A stretch of 64,000 bases of DNA from Gonium pectorale (lineage: Eukaryota > Chlorophyta > Chlorophyceae > Chlamydomonadales > Volvocaceae): assembly GCA_001584585.1 (NCBI GenBank), contig LSYV01000009.1, positions 1,767,157 to 1,831,156 of the forward strand, written 5' to 3'. A program made the position numbers and the translations under genes. This document shows positions 1 through 12,429 of this stretch, in pieces (positions within the stretch are counted from its first letter, which is position 1; the number at the start of each line of letters is the position of its first letter). The notes below the pieces were generated by a model. It had not been told where the DNA came from. It saw nothing but the letters and a program-made list of their open reading frames with translations, and did not search any database.

Positions 1-1310
1 GTTGCAGCTGACGGACCTGCAGTGGGAGGCCTGGGGGTGTAATGAGGGCGGCGTGCTGGCGGCCGCCGCCGGCAGCCCCACGCGCGACTGGCGCGCCAAG
101 GTGGAGTGGCTGGAGGCGGTAGGCTGCCCCCGGACCGCCGCGGCGTGCGAGGCCGCCGCCGGCTGCGGGCGGAGCCAAGGCGCCGACGGCAGGCTGGCGT
201 GGCTGTTGGAGAGGGGTTACAATGCCAGCGAGGCTGCCGCCGCGGCGGCGGCCCGGAAGGGCGATCTGGCGGCGCTGCAGCTCCTGGCGACGAGGGGCGT
301 CGGGTTGCTCGGGGCGGAGGAGGCTGCCGCAGAGGCCGGCGAGCTGGCGGCGGTGCAATGGCTGCTGACGCACTCGTTCGCCCCGCAGGGGCCGCCAGCC
401 GGCGAGGAGCCAGCCGCCGCGGCCAGCGAGGCGACGACGGGCGATGTGGCGGTAGGGTTTAGGCGGTGACAGGCCCGGCGGCAATGGGACCCGCAGCAAG
501 TGGGACTGCGGGCGAGGAGGGGGGTCGGCCAGGGGCCCAGGCGGCTAGTGAGGCTGCGGCGCCGGCGTCCGCGGGGCGGATAAGCGAAGCCCTGTTCGAC
601 GCGGCGGCCGCGTCTGGGAGCCTGGAGCTGCTGCGGTGGCTGTGGGAGCACGGCTGCAGCTGGGGCGGGGAGGCGACGTTTGATGCGGCTGCGGGCGCCG
701 GAAACGAGGAGGCGCTGGAGTGGCTGGCGACGCAGGGCTGCCCCAGCGGGGTGAGTACCTGCAAGAGGGCACCTAGGGGAGCGGGAGCGGTTGGCGGAGC
801 AGCTGCGGAGTGCACCAAGTACCATTGCCTCCTGGTACTTGTCGTCTGACACAACATTGCAGACACATTTGGAATCGTGTATGCCTTCATGAGTCTGCCT
901 GCAAGCAGGTAACTACGCTATGAGCACGCGTAACGCCCCAGTGTCGCTCGCTCCCGCGCCGCTTTGTACGACAGGCGGATGGCGAGCCGTACATCCGGGC
1001 GGCCGCCAACGGCGACACCGCCACGCTGCGCTGCCTGGCCCGACTGGGCTGCCCCGTCGGCCCGCCGGGTCGGGTGTTCCGGGCGGTGCTCCACTCCGCG
1101 CACTCGGCCATTGCGCTGTGGCCCATGGTGCACCTGCTGCTGGAGGCGGGCTGTGCGGTGGCGCCGGAGGACATGCAGCCAGCGGCCGCGCCGGCGGGCT
1201 CGCGCCGCCGCCGCCCCGGCTGGCGCGAGGAGTTCTTCCGCCGCGTAGCACGGGCGGCCGAGGAGCGCCGGGCGCACATGCTGCAGTGGGAGCCCCGGCA
1301 GCAGCAGTAG
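1..1310 (+). CDS. Ankyrin-type repeat protein, 3' part
   Basis: The 5' end lies outside the window. Likely exons are 2-451, 541-750 and 975-1310. Phases agree across both introns; the 751-974 intron has a clean GTGAGT donor and joins CPSG to ADGEPYIRAAANGD. The 452-540 intron is only 89 bases, so an assembly indel there is an alternative. The protein repeats units of the type 'AAxxGxLxxLxWLxxxGC' (GDLAALQLLATRG, GELAAVQWLLTHS, GSLELLRWLWEHGC, NEEALEWLATQGC, GDTATLRCLARLGC), the degenerate ankyrin-like repeat common in algal proteins. It ends in a basic, Arg-rich tail (GSRRRRPGWREEFFRRVARA). Ankyrin repeats bind proteins; no catalytic domain is visible, so its partner and role are unknown. It converges with the OPR-like gene to its right. 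Confidence 0.75.
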
Positions 1311-1827
1311 CAGCAGTGTATCTGACCTCCGCATTGCGCGGGATTCACCTGAGGGTGCACCTGCGCTGGCGGCTGGCAAACAGGGCGCAGCCTGCCTGCT
1401 CGAATGGGAATAACACGATGTACTGCAGTGCTGCAGACCGCCTAATGCGTTGCTTGCGAGGGCAGTGACAGATTACCATTGGGGACACGGCAGCCATGAG
1501 CATGACCGGCAATTGGCATGCGCGCGAGTAGCCGCGGGTCCCCGTACGTCGCTTGTCCTGCAGTAGTAGCCGGAAGCCACAGGAGCGCCGACGGCGTGGA
1601 TATTGTCAGAAAGGCGTGCAGTAAATCTGGTTGATGTACGAGCATGGGACATTTGTCTCAGCGCCTTCCCAAATGGGAGAAAAAACGAGTGCGAGCGCGT
1701 GACGCATGTCGCAAGCCGCTTTCCGAATGGCCATGACGTACGCCTTGATGAACCTGCTGCCTCTGCTGCATTTTTGTGCGTCGGGCGCTCCTCGGCCATT
1801 GGGCCTGGCGGTCTGAGTTCTACGCTA

Positions 1828-1832
1828 TTACA
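1828..1832 (-). terminator. TGTAA polyadenylation signal, OPR-like gene
   Basis: TGTAA on the minus strand, about 580 bases past the stop codon at 2413. TGTAA is the usual volvocine polyadenylation signal. It lies left of the plus-strand signal at 2061, so the two transcripts would overlap tail to tail by about 230 bases. Confidence 0.45.
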
Positions 1833-2060
1833 TGACGATCTGCAAAGGGCAGTGTGCTCAACAAACAACCTTGACAGTGTGCTCAATGAGCATGCAACGG
1901 GGGCACGTGTCCCGTACTCGACCTACATACCGGTATCACAAAAGCCTACCAGAGCCGCATCGCAGCGAGCACGTAATAATGCAGGATAAGAGCACTTGCC
2001 AACTCACAACAAACCGGGGTATGGGTCTCAAGCGGGCCCTACTGGCAGCTGACACGATTG

Positions 2061-2065
2061 TGTAA
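2061..2065 (+). terminator. TGTAA polyadenylation signal, ankyrin-type gene
   Basis: TGTAA on the plus strand, 750 bases after the stop at 1310. It is the first such signal I found downstream of that gene. Confidence 0.45.
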
Positions 2066-2412
2066 CGGACGCAGCACGGAGCCCGACACTCAGGCCCTAG
2101 GGAGATCTGCCTACCAGCCTAAAGCCACCTCCTTCCAACACAAGGCGGGTCAACCCGACTGGTTTGCAGACCAGGCCCGACTTGCGCATCAGCTGCCCGG
2201 CAGCTTTCCGTATTGCTGCGCCACATTGCTGCCAACACAGTGCGCCGTACGCCCCATCGCCCCACAGAGTCAACCGGAACGAATGTATCAGACCCAACCG
2301 AACCCGTAGCCCGCAACAGAATGAACCCTGCCCTGCCCGGGTGTGCGCCACTCAGTCCTGCAATGCAGCAAAAATGGCCAGCTGCTGCTGCGGAGCCACC
2401 TTGCTCGCTCGC

Positions 2413-5400
2413 TCAGTGCTTACGCTGCTGCTTTGATATCTTGCCGCCACCGCCGCCTCCCAGTCCACGGTAGCCCCTTCCGCTCTTGCCTTTGCCCATA
2501 ATGTTGCCTCCATCGCCGTCAGCGCCGCCCGTTTCCGACGCCGTCGCCTTATCCCCGGCACCCTTGACCTGCTTGGCGACTGTGGCCCGAACCCTGGCCA
2601 GCGCTACCCGCCAGAACTGTAGCGCCGGATCCCCCGAGGGGATGATCTGTCCACAACTGAGCGCCATGTCGCAATGGAGCCTCCAAGGGAGCGTAGCGGC
2701 GGCAGCGACCCGTGGGTCGGTCACGGGCAGGTCCTCGTCGGCCTCGACCGGTCCACGCAGCATGTCGGCGTGCGAAGCACCGGTCCAAAGGTTGCCGCCT
2801 GTGGATTAGGTCAACGCGACCGTAACGGTACGGGGTAGGTGCAGCCATGGACGGCTGGAAGGGCGACGCTGTCAATGTGGACTGATCTTGAGCAATGGCG
2901 CGAAGGAACAACATTGCGGAACGGCACAGCGCCACCAGCCCCGGACATCCGCAAGCACATACCCTTGGATCTCCATCTCCGTCCCACACAAGCCCTCTAC
3001 GCCCTCCTGCATCCTCACCCAGCTTGTGCGCCGCCTCCCACAGACCCGCCCGCTCGGCCGCCGTCGCCCGCGGCACCATGGAGCTGTTAATGGTGAACTC
3101 AATTACCGCCATCATGCGCGCGTGCACACCCGCACGCTCGCCAGCCCCCAGCCGCTTCGTCAGTTCCACGACGAGCGCCAACGCCTTGGCAGCCTCTGCC
3201 AGGGTGAGGCCAGACGCTAACGGCGTGATGGCGAGGACCGCAAGGTGCAAGGTCAGGCTCGTTAGCAGCTCGGCAAATGGAGCCATAGGGCCCGGATCCG
3301 CATCCACACCAGCGCCCTCCCCCGGGGCCTCTGCCGCTGGCGCCGTTGCGAGCGCCGCCGGCCGCTGCGGCAGCGCCAGCCGCTCGCGGACGCCGCTCGA
3401 GTACATAGCGGCCAGCGCATCGAGCAAGTCGTGGCCGCCCAGGTCGAGCATCGCCGTGCAGTCCAGCCGCAGGAGCGCTGAGTGCGCCCAGACTGCGCTG
3501 GCGCCGCACCAAAGCATGAAGCCCGCAAAGAGCTGAGGCGAGTATGCGAAAGAGGCCGACGGGTGTGCGGGCGAGCACACCGCAGCGTCCAGTGCGGCCG
3601 CAGCCGCGTCCGGCATAGGCAGCCCACAGCCCGGCAGGCTATGCGCCAGGGCCCGCTCCAGATGGTCGCCGAGCAGCGGCTGCGACGAGGCCACTCCGCG
3701 GACTGACAGGAGCCAAAGCAGCACTGCGGCCGCGGGCTTGGGGAGCGGAGCCACGCCGCCGGCAGTGATCAGCGCAGCGGCCAGCCGTGCCAGCAGCGCA
3801 GGGGGAAGCGAAACGGCTTCGACAAGACGTCGGCTCTGCTGTCCAGGACCGACAGCAGCTGCCGCCGCGTCGGCTGCAACCGCAAGTTGCGCCGCAAACG
3901 GACCGGCCTGTAGCATCGCCGCGGTGGCGCCCGCGGCCTCGGACGCCGATTGTGCCGCGGCCTCCCAGCTGCTGGGCGCCTCGGTGCCGCACAGCGCGCC
4001 CAGGCCCGCCTCCAGCCCGGTTGACAAAACGGCACGGGAGGCCCGCTCCAGAACCACCGTGTCCCAGAGCTCGTACTCGGTGCACGGCACCAGAGCCGTC
4101 AGGGCAGGCAGCACGGCGGTCAGGGACTCAGCGGAGGGTGGCAGAGAGGCCAGCAGGGCCGCCAGGGCCTGCGGGGGCGGGTAAGTGCGTTGGGAGCGAG
4201 CGGCCGAGAGGGGTTTGGCTCGCCAAACAATGCAACCCAACACGCGCGGCACACAGCAGGTGGGCACACACCATGGGGCTGGTATCGACATGCAGGTTGC
4301 GTGCATTGGAATGCATGAACATGAGCTGCCAACTGCAAGGCCTCTTGATTTATGGAAAAAAAACGATAATGTTGTAGAAGTGGGAGGGACACACCTGCAC
4401 TGCGCTCATGACGCCACCTTGTCTCTCAACCTCTGCGACAGGAGGTCCGGCCCTCCGCTGCCGCTCCCACTGCTGCTGCCGCTGCTGCTGCCGAGCCGGC
4501 TCTGCGGCCAGTGTCGCAGCCTCCTCCGCCGGCCAGCTCACCAGCCGCGCCACTAGTGCATCCCGCTGCGCCGCCGGCAGCGCCCAGCCGCCCCGCCCCT
4601 CCATCGCCTCAAGGAGCGCGGTCACGTCGTCCAGGGGCAGGCGGCCCTCCGACCCATCGAGCACCGCCAGCGCCACCGCCAGCAGCGGGGCCGCGTAGGC
4701 CGGCAGCGGACCGCGGGGGCGGCCTTCAGCTGAGCGATCATGTCCATCGGGTATGCTAGCTGCTGCAGACTCGGCACCACGTCGTCGCGCTGGTGGAGGG
4801 TCCTCGCTGTCCGGCGGCATGCAGTAGGCTAAGGCCCAGGCGGCAATGGTGGCCGGCCCGGCGGGGAGCCCTCGCATCTGCCGCCTGGGACCCGTGCTGC
4901 CCGTGTCAGCAGCCGCCTGGCGACCCCGGTGGAATCCACCGGCGGCCGCCAGCGCGGTCAGCCAGGGCGTGACAAAGCCGCAGGGGAGGGGCGGCAGCAA
5001 TCCGGCAACGGGCTCCGGCTCTCCTGCATCTGCGCCGCCAATTCTGTTAACGGCACAGCTCCCGACAGAACTTCCGCAGCCGACCGCGCTCCACGCCCTC
5101 ACCCGCTCCGTCCGCAACACCACGAGCTGCCACAGCTGCAGCCGCGTCAGCAGCCCTGACGTCGCCGCCCAGCCCGCGCCGCCGTCGCCGCCGTAGGCCG
5201 CCGCCCAGACGCTTTCCGGCAGGGCCAGCGTGCGGCCGCAGCCGCGTGCCGCCCACAGCAGTTGCAGCGACAGTACGCCGGCGCAGGAGTCGGGCACGCC
5301 ACGGATGCGGGCGACGGACTGCTGCGGCTCGCGGTTGGGACCTGTAGGGGCCGCCGGCAGGAGTCGCAGCATCAGGGCCCTCGCCTGATCCGGAACCCCC

Positions 5401-8400
5401 ACTCCGCTGACCTCCAGCCCGTAGTACACGGCAGCCAGCGTCGCGGCGGTGAAGTTGGAGGCAGCTCCGCCTGGGCCCAGCGGCTGTACCGCGTCCCCGG
5501 GTACTGGGTCGATTGATATGCCCGGCAGCGGCGGCGGGATGCGGCGTGCCAGCTCCTCCCGCACGGCCCGCCACCACTCCGCCGGCGTGGCACCCTCCCC
5601 GGCCTGGCTGCACCACAAGCACAGCGCCGCCAGCTGGCAGTCACTGGCCACAGGCAGGAGCGGCGCCAGTCGCAGCAGCGCCGACCGCAGCCGGCCCACC
5701 CGCAGCCCTCCGTCGTCACCAGCAACTCCGGCGCTGGCGGAGGTGGAGGCGGTAGTGGCGGCGGCGGTCCGCAGCGCCGGCAGGCCGGGCAGCAGCACTC
5801 GCTCCAGGCCCTCCGCAAGCCCTGCCCAGCCGCCGCTGCTGCCAACGACGGATCCACCCGCATCCTCGTCGCATGCGTGCCGTCCGCCGACTGCCCGTAG
5901 GTCAGCCACCGAGTCAAAGAGGGCAGCTGCGTAGGCGGATAAAATCGCGCCGTCCGGGCGGGCTCCTGCCGCCAGGGCGGCTCCCAGCAGCTCTGTCGCG
6001 TCTGCTAGCGGCAGCGCCAGAGGGCTCGGGCTGGCGCGCTCGCTGCGCCCCTCGGGCTCGCCACGCTGCCGCCCCTCCGCCGGCCTGCCCTGTCGGGGGC
6101 CCCAAAGCAGCCCGGGCAGAGCCAGCTCCACGTACGCAAGCACCTTGGATGCCGCCGGCGCCAGGGGGGCCTTGGCCGCCGGCCGCGACACGCCGCCGGT
6201 CGGGTGGCTCGGGCCACGCATCAGCCGGGAGGCGAGGCGCAGCAGGCTGAGCGGCAGCGAGACGGGGGGCGGAGGCGGAGGCAGCCGGGGAGCACCACTG
6301 CAGCCGGCGCGCGAGGCACCGTGGTTGCTGCCGTAGCAACGCAGCAGGGCCTGAGGTCGGGAGGCGGGTGACGGGGAAAAACGGGGGCCGTGCAGCGGGG
6401 CACCGCGGGCACGTCGTCAACGCGTGCCCAGTGTCTGGAGCGCGCCTGCATTGACACCCTGTCTTCCGCTCGGCAATCAATAATGGGATGGTGATTCACT
6501 ACGGCTGGCTGTCGACAAATGTGCGACGTTTCGGAAGAGAGACGGCGTGTCCTGGACCTTATGGCTCGTGAGGACACCCGCCTATAGGCGGATGTAACAT
6601 AACATAGCGACAGTAGTCGGGTCTCGGAAGCGAAGGGGTGCAGGCCGGCCGCCGCGTGTCAGTGACATCCAGAAGTGACATCCAGAAGTGACATCCAGAA
6701 GCTTTACCGCTCTGACCCCCGCCACGCAGAGCCCACCTCACAGCAGACCTCCAGCAACTCCTCGTCGACGCCGCCCTGCCCAGCTGCGGCCGCCGCCGCG
6801 CCGGCGCCACCGCCGCCATAGCCGCAATGCGACGCGCTGCCGCCCGCCTCCTGCAGCCCGCCCAATTCGTACCACAGTACGGCGCCCACCACACGGGTCA
6901 GCTGGTCGGGGCCGTACGACTCCAGCGTGCCGCGGAGCGCCGCCTCGCGGTCCCGCGGCGGGGCAGCCACGAAGCGCGTGTGCACACGATCCCACGCCGC
7001 CGCGAAGCACTGAGGCAGGGACCTCCGCGAGCCGGCCCCTCTAGCGTCTACCATCAGACCATGCGGGTCCGCCGGCGCCGGCCCGCCCTCAGCCACCTGC
7101 AGCAGGCTGTGAAGGTCCGCCAGGAGGAGGCCCAGCTGCGGTCTGCTGAGCCCGGCCGACGCGTCCGGAGTCTGTTCATCCCAGCGGTCTATCGCGCTCA
7201 ACAGGGCGACCAGCACCGCCGACGCAACGTCCGCCGCTTCATCCCGAGCGGACGCCTGCGCCTCGTCATCCGCCCCCACTCTCACCGCTGCCGCTTCAAT
7301 AGCCACTTCCCCCGGCCGCTGGCGCCGCGGCTGCAGCAGTCGCACCAGGCCTTCCGCCGCCGCTGCCACGTCCGCGGCCGGCAGCTGCGGTGCCAGGCTC
7401 TGGAGGGCCGCCGCGAAGGAACGCAGCCAGGCTGGGGGCGGCACCAGACCCAGGGCCACCAGCTGGCGTACGGCGGCGATGAGCTTCGCGGGGCGCGCTG
7501 ACAGCTCCTAGGGGGCAGATGGCATGGGAAGGCACCAGTGCTTGAAGCGGATATGTATGTATCCTATCGGTGCAATGCGGGTGTAAAGGAGGGAGCGCGC
7601 CAGGACATTTTGAGATGGTCGTAGCCTGGTAGTTTGGTAGCGTGCAGTGCCAGCGACACTTGCCACGAGAGGCCGCGGCGCAACCCCTTGCCCGCCTTCC
7701 CACCAACAGTCCCTCTTAGCGGGTGGCAGCGGCATACTTCCTGGATACAGGCATACAGGGATACAGGCACCTCTAGCACACGTGAGGTGTCATTGCGCGT
7801 CCTTCGCTTTGGGGTCCGCGCCGATGAGCTGACCGTAGCCCACCTGCAGTGCGGGCTCCGCGAGGAGGGCCCCCGCGACGGCCCGGAGCAGCGCCTGCAG
7901 CGGAACGGCAGCAGCGTCGCCGGGCCCAGCGCCTGCGGAGGCACCAGCTCCACCAGCGCCGACTCTGCCGGTCGCCGGAGGCAGCGACGCTGCCGACTTC
8001 ACCGCCTCAGCCTCCGCTGAGGGCCCCTCCTCCTCGTCCTCCTCGCACCCATGCAGGTGCGGAAGGCCCCCCAGCAGCCGCAGCAATACGGAAACGCCTC
8101 CCGCGCCCGTTGCAGTATCGCCGGGGCCAAACAAGCGGCCGCTGCGGACGGCTGCCTCGGCTGCTTCGAACAGGCGCGCCCGCAGCCCCGGCGGCGGCAC
8201 GAATCCCAGGGCGGTGCACGCCTCCAACAGCTGGGCGCACGCCAGAGGCCCCAGGGCACCGCCAGCACGGCCCATGCCGCCAAAGCCGGCGTCGCTGGTC
8301 CCTGGGAGGCTGGGCGGTAAAACGGCCGCCAGCAGCCGGGCCATGAGCTTGGGCGGCGCCGTCGCTTCGCCACCTCCGCCGCCGCCGCCAACTGCCGCTG

Positions 8401-11400
8401 TGAGCTCGTGCCTGGCGGCGCTGGCGTTGCCAGGCGGATGACCTCCTGGCGCCGTTGAGGCGTGCGAGACCTCGTCGACGTCGGCGCCGCTATCGCCCCG
8501 CCAGCGGAGGTCCACGAAGAGCAGGTGCGCCAGGTCGGCGAGGCGATCCCTCGAAAGGGCCGGCCCACCCGCGGTGGGAGCGGAGCCGCCAAGCCCTGCG
8601 CCAGCCGCCCCCGCGCTGGGCCCTTCGTCATGCACATGAGTCGAGGACGACAGCAGCCTTTCCAGAGCAGGCAGCACAAGGGGCCGCACCTCTGGCGGAA
8701 CCAATTCCTCCTGGCGGCCATGCTGCCACGTGGGGACCTGGTGGACCACACACGGCGGTTAGGCTACTGACTGTTGGTTGCAAAGTGGCCTTGCGAAGAG
8801 GTGGAGCTCATGTGTGACAACGTGTGAGATAACAGATGTGGGGCTAAGGATGCAGACTGACAGTAGGTGCTCGGGTTACGCCCCAGGCATGCCGTTGCCA
8901 ACTTGTTTGCATGCCTGCCCGGTACAGCAGTGTGCCCACCTGCCCAGCGGCCGTGCGTCGCGTGCCCTCCTCGGCTGTCGTTGCCACTGCCGCTGCTGCT
9001 GTGCCCCCCAGGCGCTTCATGGCTGCCGCCGCTGCCAGCAGCACCCGGCATTGCTGGTTGGGTCCTTCACAGGGGGCCGACAGGGCGATACGCAGCAGCG
9101 CGGTCACGTCCTGCGGGTTGCATTGGGACGAAGGCGCCAGGCCGATGACAACGGAGCACAAGCTCACCCGCAAAGCAATGAGCCCTCCACACCACCTGTC
9201 CACTCCACGCCCATGCCGGGGCCCCAGACCTTCCAAGCACTGTATCGTGCTTCAACCGCCCACAGCTGGGCGCTCAAGCGACCCCTAATCCGCGCCGCTC
9301 ACCCTGCGCTGATCGTTCGGCAGCTGGTGAACCCCCGGGAACGCCTCAAGCAGCAGCAGCACCTCCCGAACATCGCCGGGTTCACCGCCAAAGGGCCCGT
9401 TGGGGGCAAACATCGCTGCCGGCCGCTCGGCCAGCCAGTCCGCCAGCACGACGGCCCACACGTCCGAACGCGCCTCCATTGCCGCAGGGTGGCCTCCGTC
9501 CCTCCCCGGGGCCGCCGGCTGCAGCAGGACCTCCTTCAGGACGCGCTCCGACAGCAGCCGCTCGTCTTTTGAGCCGGCGCCAGCCTGCAGGGTGTACTGC
9601 GAGGTGATTCGTTAGGTAAAGCGTGACGCATTACAACCTTGCGTTGTGTACCCGCCCGTGGATATTCTCGTGCCAGAACATGCCTAGATCTCACACAGCA
9701 CCGTATTACCCTCTGGTTCTGGACCGCACAACTCGCAAAGACTCAGGACCTCCGCACCCAATCCGTCAAACATAACGTGCTACGTCGAGCCCTCAAGCCG
9801 CCGCCGCCGCTGCCGCACCTGCCTAGCCGCTTGCAGCCGACGCGCCAGAGCGGGGCCGAGGAGACCGGGAGGCGCGGCCGACGAGGGGGGTTGCCGCAGC
9901 TCCAGGACCAGCGTCCGCAGAGCCTGCGACGCAAGCGTGGGTGGCGAGCGGCGCCGGGCGGCTAGCGTCATATGGGCTGTAGCCCGGGCGCCCCTTATGC
10001 ATATGCCATCCCACTTTGCCTTGCCGCTTTGCCTCCCACTTCCGCTCGCCAACTTGCAATTCCTTGGCCAACTTCCGTCAACTCACCGCCACCACCTGCC
10101 CCGGCTCCATCTCCGCCAGCCGCTGTGCGACCACCGGCTCGCCCGCCTCCCACAGCCGCTCCCGCGCGCTCCGCCCGATCGCCACGCCCGCCGCCGCCTC
10201 CAGCATGCTCAGCAGCGCCGCGCTGTCCAGCCGCTCCGGCTGCCCCTTGGCGGCGGCGACCGGCGGCGGCGACGGGCCCAGGCGGGCGAGCTCCTGCTCC
10301 GCCGCCTTCAGTTCATGCTCCGCCGCCGCGATCTTCTCCTCCAGTTCCGCCACCGCGGCCCTTGCAAGCCTCACTCTCTCAGCGGGGGCGGTGGCAGCGG
10401 CGGCAGGAGAGCCACCACTCCCCGTGCCAGTTTCGCCCCTGTTTGACTCGCCAGTGGCCGCCGGGCGCCGGCCGCCGGCAGAATGACTGACGATGGCGTT
10501 CTTTGGATTAATGGTAGCGCCGCCACTGCCGCTGCCCTTTGATTTCGGCCGGCTGCGCCAGTCGTCCGCCTCCGCCTTCTTCAGTTCCTTTTTGGCCAAC
10601 CCCAGCTGCTCCTTGAGGTCGGGGAGGCGTAACTCCGCCGCCTCTGCCGCCCGCTGCAGCTGCTGGCGCCGCGCTGCGGCAACGACGTCCTGCGTCTCCA
10701 GCACCAAGCACGCCACACGGACCAGCCACTTGCGCTCCTCCTCTTCCCCCTCACCCTTGTCGCCCTCAGCAGCTGCCGACGATGCGGCAGTCACGGCCAC
10801 CGTTGCGGCGGTGGGCGCAGTGTCTGCGGCGGCGGTGCCGGTGCTCGTGGCCGCCGTGGAGGCGCACACAGCAATGGTTGCGGTGGTTTCAACGGTTGCC
10901 GTTGCGGTTGGCGTGCTGCAGTTGCGCAGGGCAGCCCAGTGCTCCACCAGGCGTGCGAGAGATGCCACGTCCAGCCCTCGCGGCCGCGCTGCCGCTGACC
11001 GCGCCGGCGCCTTGGCTCTGCTCCAAGCGACAGCAACGCGAGGAAGTTGGGAAGGGATGCGTTGATGCGGCACAGATTTTGCGTTTGGGCGTGATGGAAG
11101 GCTGTTCAGAGACCTCAGGCGTCGCCAACCGCTCCACCACCTGCCGGGCATGTGGGCCACACCCCGCCCCGTGCAGCACCCGAGCATGCGTAGCTGCGTG
11201 GCTGCACCCCGTGCACGCAGCGTTAACGGCACGACCACCGGTTGCATGAATCCAGCCCACAAACCCATTCCACACCTCCAGCCGCCGCCCCTGCCAGCCG
11301 CCCGGCCCCATGCCGCCCACCTGGGGATGGTCGACGTGGCGGCGCCCGCCGCCGCCTTTGCGTCCGCCAACAACTGGTCCACGCGCCGCCGAATTGCTCC

Positions 11401-12429
11401 GCGGCATGCGGACGGCAGCTGTGGTAGGAGCTGCTGGTAGCCGTGCTCGTGGCCGCGGCAGCACTCGGCGTCGCGCCCGGCTGCGGCCGCGGCCGCTGCC
11501 AGCTGCAGCGCGGCTGCCAGGTCGGCTAGATCCGCCGCCGCCACCAGTCGCTCCATGACCGGGCTGGAGAGCACCTCAGGCCACGCCGCGGGGGGAAGCG
11601 GAGGGGAGGGGCACGCCGGCTGTCCCGCCACTGCTGCTGCGCCGCCGGGCGACGGCGACTGTGGCTGCTGCTGCTGCAGGGAGGTAACGTATTGCTTCAC
11701 GAGCGCCGAGACGGAGCGGCACGAGCCAGCCGCCCCTTTTCCGGCGGCAAGCTTTACAGCCGCCTCAGTCGCTGCCACCGTTGTCAACGGATTTGGATCT
11801 TGCTGCTGCTGCTGGGGCGGCGGCGGCGCTGCTGCTTTTTCCTGCTCTTCGGGGCTCACGCCGCTGCCGTCGCTCTCGTCTCCGTTCCGGGAGGCCCCAG
11901 CGCCGCCGCCATCACGGGGTCTCCCGTTCAACACGGCGTGCGGGGCGGTGGCTAGGGAGGGCCCATAGCGGCCGAAGGGGCGGCGGTGCCGCGTGGACGG
12001 TAGGGCGGCACTAGCAGCGGCGGAGGGTGGCGGTGGCGGGGATGGCGGTGCGCCGCTGTGAGCTGGGTGCCGTGACGCGGAGAAACATGCCGCACCGACT
12101 CCTGCACGACGGGCCCGCGTCAGGAGGGCTGCGCAACCGCCGTCGCCGAACGTGGCGGTGAAGCCCAGGCTGGCTACTGCGGCACCAGGAGCAGGGTAAC
12201 CCCATGGTGGGCTTGAACGGCCTGCCACGCCTGTGCGCCGTGGTACGGCATAGCCCCCTGCTGAAGGCGGACGGCCCTTCTGCGGTGTCGGGGCAGTGGG
12301 TGTAGGCAGCACAGGACTGGTGTAAGCTATGGTCACTAGTACACAATCCAACCTGTTGATCTGCTGCTGCTGTAAAAGTGTGGATGGGCCCTGCTGCCGA
12401 TGCATGCCCCAAGGCGGGAGTGTGGACAC
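2413..12429 (-). CDS. Large octotricopeptide-like (OPR) protein, probably plastid
   Basis: A ten-exon gene read leftward: 12429-11321, 11017-10087, about 9961-9819, 9596-9303, 9110-8940, 8737-7844, 7507-6737, 6350-4395, 4168-3019 and 2798-2413, giving about 2,600 residues. All phases agree except the join into exon 3, which I could not resolve. Helical repeats with the OPR signature are visible: LVALGLVPPPAWLRSFAAAL, LLEACTALGFVPPPGLRARL and LAALCLWCSQAGEGATPAEW. OPR proteins are tandem ~38-residue helix pairs that bind organelle RNA and control its processing or translation. The N-terminus is rich in Ser, Ala and Arg, as expected of a transit peptide. Exon 2 encodes a charged coiled coil (about residues 480-640). 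The C-terminus is Lys/Gly-rich (GKGKSGRGYRGLGGGGGG). No RAP nuclease domain was seen. The target RNA cannot be inferred. The start could also be the Met at 12405. Confidence 0.75.
6662..6700. repeat. 13-base tandem repeat, three copies
   Basis: GTGACATCCAGAA occurs three times head to tail inside an intron of the OPR-like gene. It is a short local duplication with no evident function. Confidence 0.8.

Larger units (their letters stand above)
1311..2412. other. Convergent intergenic region (two 3' ends)
   Basis: This holds the 3' untranslated regions of the ankyrin-type gene (+) and the OPR-like gene (-). Base composition is clearly lower in GC than the coding flanks. Open frames here (for example 1603-1989 and 2164-2436) show no recognisable protein. 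Nothing else was identified. Confidence 0.6.

Noticed and set aside
2549..3018. C-terminal extension of the long minus-strand frame 4306-2549
   Set aside because: A GTGAGG donor at 3018 and the acceptor at 2799 restore a different, conserved-looking frame ending GGKISKQQRKH; the extension is intron read-through.
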